From assembly GCA_023432005.1 (NCBI GenBank), contig JAEYVF010000131.1:1-23262 (forward strand): a DNA stretch of 23,262 bases. Reading direction: 5' to 3'. Each line of letters starts with the position of its first letter. Position 1 is the first letter of the stretch. This stretch comes from Actinomycetes bacterium. GTDB taxonomy: Bacteria; Actinomycetota; Actinomycetes; Actinomycetales; Microbacteriaceae. The notes beneath the pieces were generated by a model. The model had not been told where the DNA came from. It saw only the letters and a list, made by a program, of their open reading frames with translations, and ran no database searches. Below are positions 20,985 through 23,262 of the stretch, in pieces. The translations under genes and the position numbers were made by a program.

Positions 20985-22351
20985 CCCGAACCGGCCGCGC
21001 GACTCGCACCCGGGAGTCCACGAGCCCCGAGACCACGGGGCTCGGCACCACGCGCGCACGCATCGTCGGCGCGCGTACGGGCGTGCTCGCCGACAGCGTC
21101 GTCGCCGTCGTGCGCGGCACGCGGGCCGTCGGTCGGGCCTTCGGGCACGTCGGGCGACGCCTGAGCGGCGTCATCACGCCCCTCGGCTGGGTCGTGCTCG
21201 CGCTCATCCCCGTGGCGCTCGCGGCCGGCTACCTGCTCGGCTGGCTCGAGCTCGTCGCCGCCGGATGGGGCGCCGTGCTGCTCGCGCTCGCGGCCGCGTG
21301 CTTCCTGGTGGGGCGGGCGCCGTACCGGATGGCGCTCAACCTGCCGCATCGCCGTGCCGTCGTCGGCGAGACGGCGCGGGGAGCGGTCACCGTCGACAAC
21401 CCCGCCGGCCGCCGCCTCGGCACCGTCATGGAGGTGCCCGTCGGCGACTCCGTCGTCGAGCTCGCGCTCCCCGGCATGCGGCGGGGGATGACCCACACGC
21501 AGGACTTCGCGATCCCCACGGAGAAGCGCGGGGTGATCGCCGTCGGCCCCGTCCGCACGGTGCGAGGCGATCCGCTCGGCCTCATCCGACGCGAGCTGAG
21601 CTGGACGGAGAGGCTCGAGCTCGTCGTGCACCCGCGCACCGTGAGCGTGCCCTCCACGAGCACGGGCCTCATCCGCGACCTCGAGGGCACGCCGACGCGC
21701 GACCTGACCTCGAGCGACGTCGCGTTCCACGCGCTCCGCGAGTACCAGTCGGGCGACGACCGGCGCTACATCCACTGGAAGTCGACCGCGAAGACCGGCA
21801 CCTACATGGTCCGGCAGTTCGAGCAGACCCGGCGCAGCCACCTCGTGGTGGCTCTCAGCCTCTCGACGCACGACTTCGCGAGCGAGGAGGAGTTCGAGCT
21901 CGCCGTGAGCGTCGCCGGCTCGCTCGGCGTGCGCGCGATCCGCGACGGCCGCACGGTGTCGGTCGTCGTGTCGGCGATCACCCCCGAGTTCGCGAAGCGC
22001 CGGGTGTACGCCGTGCATCCGCTCGCCACCCACCAGCCCGACCGTCTCCTCGACGACCTCGCCGTCGTCGGCGCATCGGTCGACGCCCTCCCGGTCCGCG
22101 ACATGGCGCGCATCGTGGCGGACGGCACGCCGGGGATCTCCGTGGCGTTCCTCATCTGCGGCTCCCGTACGAGCCCCGCAGAGCTGCGGTCGGCAGCCGC
22201 CGGGTTCCCGCAGGACGTCGAGGTCGTGGCCGTGGTGTGCGATCCGGACGCCGTGCCCGGGATGCGCCGGCTCGCGGGCCTCAACGTGCTCACGATCGGC
22301 TACCTCGAGGAGCTCCGGCTCGCGCTCGCGCGATCGGCGGCCGTCGCATGA
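20981..22351 (+). CDS. DUF58 domain membrane protein
   Basis: 456-residue partner of MoxR. After a basic N-terminal region come two membrane spans (about 66-87 and 89-111), then a beta-rich part (about 115-225). The DUF58 signature follows, REYQSGDDRRYIHWKSTAK (253-271), and the final part (about 285-445) resembles a VWA-like Rossmann domain (LVVALSLSTHD, AVSVAGSLGVRAIRDGRTVSVVV). DUF58 proteins occur next to MoxR and transglutaminase-like genes in many bacteria. Their biochemical role is poorly defined. The GTG start overlaps the MoxR stop and the TGA overlaps the ATG of the next gene (ATGA), so the three are probably translated as a coupled unit. Confidence 0.93.
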   Translation: MTRTGRATRTRESTSPETTGLGTTRARIVGARTGVLADSVVAVVRGTRAVGRAFGHVGRRLSGVITPLGWVVLALIPVALAAGYLLGWLELVAAGWGAVLLALAAACFLVGRAPYRMALNLPHRRAVVGETARGAVTVDNPAGRRLGTVMEVPVGDSVVELALPGMRRGMTHTQDFAIPTEKRGVIAVGPVRTVRGDPLGLIRRELSWTERLELVVHPRTVSVPSTSTGLIRDLEGTPTRDLTSSDVAFHALREYQSGDDRRYIHWKSTAKTGTYMVRQFEQTRRSHLVVALSLSTHDFASEEEFELAVSVAGSLGVRAIRDGRTVSVVVSAITPEFAKRRVYAVHPLATHQPDRLLDDLAVVGASVDALPVRDMARIVADGTPGISVAFLICGSRTSPAELRSAAAGFPQDVEVVAVVCDPDAVPGMRRLAGLNVLTIGYLEELRLALARSAAVA

Positions 22352-23262
22352 GCACGCGTCGGCTCACGGTCGCGGCCGTCGGCGACATCGCGCAGCTGTG
22401 GGTCATGCTGGCCCTCGCGGCGATCGTGCTGTGGCCCGGCTACCGAGCGAGCGCCTTCATCGTGCTCGCCGTCTCGGCGGTCGCCCTCGGGACGCTCATC
22501 GCGCTGCTCGGCGCGATCTTCCGCTGGAAGGTGTGGGTCGTCGGGCTCGTCACCGTGGGCGTGTTCGCGGCGGTCGGCGTCCCGCTCGCCGTGCCGTCGA
22601 GGGCCGCGTCGGCCGTGCTCCCGACGCTCGAGGGGCTCGTCGACCTCTTCGCGGGCGTCGCGCTCGGGTGGAAGCAGTTGCTGACGATCACCCTCCCGGT
22701 GGGGGACTACCAGGCGCTCCTCGTGCCGGCCCTCGTGCTGCTGCTCTCGGCGACCGTCGTCGCGGTCAGCATCGCCCTGCGCGCGCGCTACGGCGAGTTC
22801 GCCGTCATCCCTCCCGCCGTCGTGTTCATCGTGGGGATCGCGTTCGGGCCGACGTCGGCGGCGGCGCCGATCCCGCTCGGGATCGGGCTGCTCGTGTCGA
22901 GCGTCGGCTGGATCAGCTGGCGGCGCTGGCGGCGCCGCCGTGCCGCGACGCGGGGCCGCGAGCGGGAGGCCGCGGCCGGCTTCCGGCTGGGGGTGGAGGC
23001 GCGCACGGTCATCGCCGGCGTGCTGGTGTTCGCGGTCGCGGGCATCGGAGCGATCACGACGGCGAGCGTCCTGGGACCGACGGGAGACCGGCAGGTGCTG
23101 CGCACGGCCGTCGAGCAGCCGTTCGAGCCGCGCGACCACGCGAGCCCGCTCGCCGGATTCCGGCGCTACCTCCGTGAGGACCGCGTCGACGAGGTCATGA
23201 TGCGCGTGGCGGGGCTCCCGGCTGACGCCCGCATCCGGATCGCGACCCTCGACAGCTACGAC
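22348..23262 (+). CDS. TgpA-like transglutaminase-family membrane protein, N-terminal part (runs off window)
   Basis: The reading frame from ATG 22348 is open to the last base, giving 305 residues without a stop. It is the expected third member of a MoxR-DUF58-transglutaminase set. Hydrophobic segments near residues 14-30, 34-57, 62-82, 122-145, 151-168, 172-190 and 220-241 make up a multi-span N-terminal half. After these the chain is extracellular: QPFEPRDHASPLAGFRRYL (257-275), then a beta-rich stretch ending in IATLDSYD, as seen before the transglutaminase-like domain in TgpA relatives. The catalytic Cys-His-Asp domain would lie beyond the window and cannot be checked. The start is fixed by the ATGA overlap with the DUF58 gene. 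Confidence 0.88.
   Translation, partial: MSTRRLTVAAVGDIAQLWVMLALAAIVLWPGYRASAFIVLAVSAVALGTLIALLGAIFRWKVWVVGLVTVGVFAAVGVPLAVPSRAASAVLPTLEGLVDLFAGVALGWKQLLTITLPVGDYQALLVPALVLLLSATVVAVSIALRARYGEFAVIPPAVVFIVGIAFGPTSAAAPIPLGIGLLVSSVGWISWRRWRRRRAATRGREREAAAGFRLGVEARTVIAGVLVFAVAGIGAITTASVLGPTGDRQVLRTAVEQPFEPRDHASPLAGFRRYLREDRVDEVMMRVAGLPADARIRIATLDSYD

Noticed and set aside
22300..23200. Several open frames in other phases at the right end (for example 22398-23177 plus, 22300-23139 minus).
   Set aside because: They are low-complexity shadows of the true TgpA-like frame starting at ATG 22348, which has no stop before the window ends.

Overview
The window is a chromosomal stretch of a high-GC Gram-positive actinobacterium, most likely a member of the Microbacteriaceae. 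The family call rests on strong G/C bias at third codon positions, frequent GTG starts, GTGA/ATGA gene overlaps, an unusually short ATP synthase epsilon subunit and the protein families present. Nothing looks recently transferred: no insertion sequence, phage gene, tRNA, rRNA or CRISPR array is visible and base composition is even. No gene-free stretch exceeds about 115 bases.

Layout. (1) 1-2684: the end of the F1Fo ATP synthase operon, atpG-atpD-atpC. (2) 2734-4000: a small P-loop kinase and a YaaA/DUF328 peroxide-stress protein, one base apart and apparently one transcript. (3) 4010-5190 (minus): ogt and tag, a translationally coupled DNA-alkylation repair pair. (4) 5299-6261: an aldo/keto reductase divergent from ogt. 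(5) 6278-11097: a putrescine/omega-amine catabolic locus. A minus-strand operon (Lrp/AsnC regulator, class III aminotransferase, FAD amine oxidase) is divergent from an aminobutyraldehyde-type dehydrogenase, with an inverted-repeat candidate operator between the promoters. (6) 11192-23262: a tightly packed seven-gene plus-strand operon that runs off the window end: FHA protein, PP2C phosphatase, membrane Ser/Thr kinase with an FN3 ectodomain, a 1981-residue single-anchor surface protein with 11 Ig/cadherin-like and 3 FN3 repeats, MoxR AAA+ ATPase, DUF58 protein, and the membrane N-terminal half of a TgpA-like transglutaminase-family protein.

Region 6 is the most interesting part. It joins a complete phospho-signalling set (kinase, phosphatase, phosphothreonine reader) to a giant extracellular stalk and to a MoxR/DUF58/transglutaminase module of the kind thought to assemble or mature envelope complexes. 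The kinase ectodomain resembles the FN3 repeats of the stalk. I know of no defined function for this combination, so a function in envelope assembly or adhesion is inference.

A second theme is promoter architecture. Five transcription units begin with a -10-like hexamer only 6-7 bases before the ATG and lack a well-placed Shine-Dalgarno sequence, which suggests leaderless transcripts. The ATP synthase genes and the MoxR gene instead have purine-rich ribosome sites.
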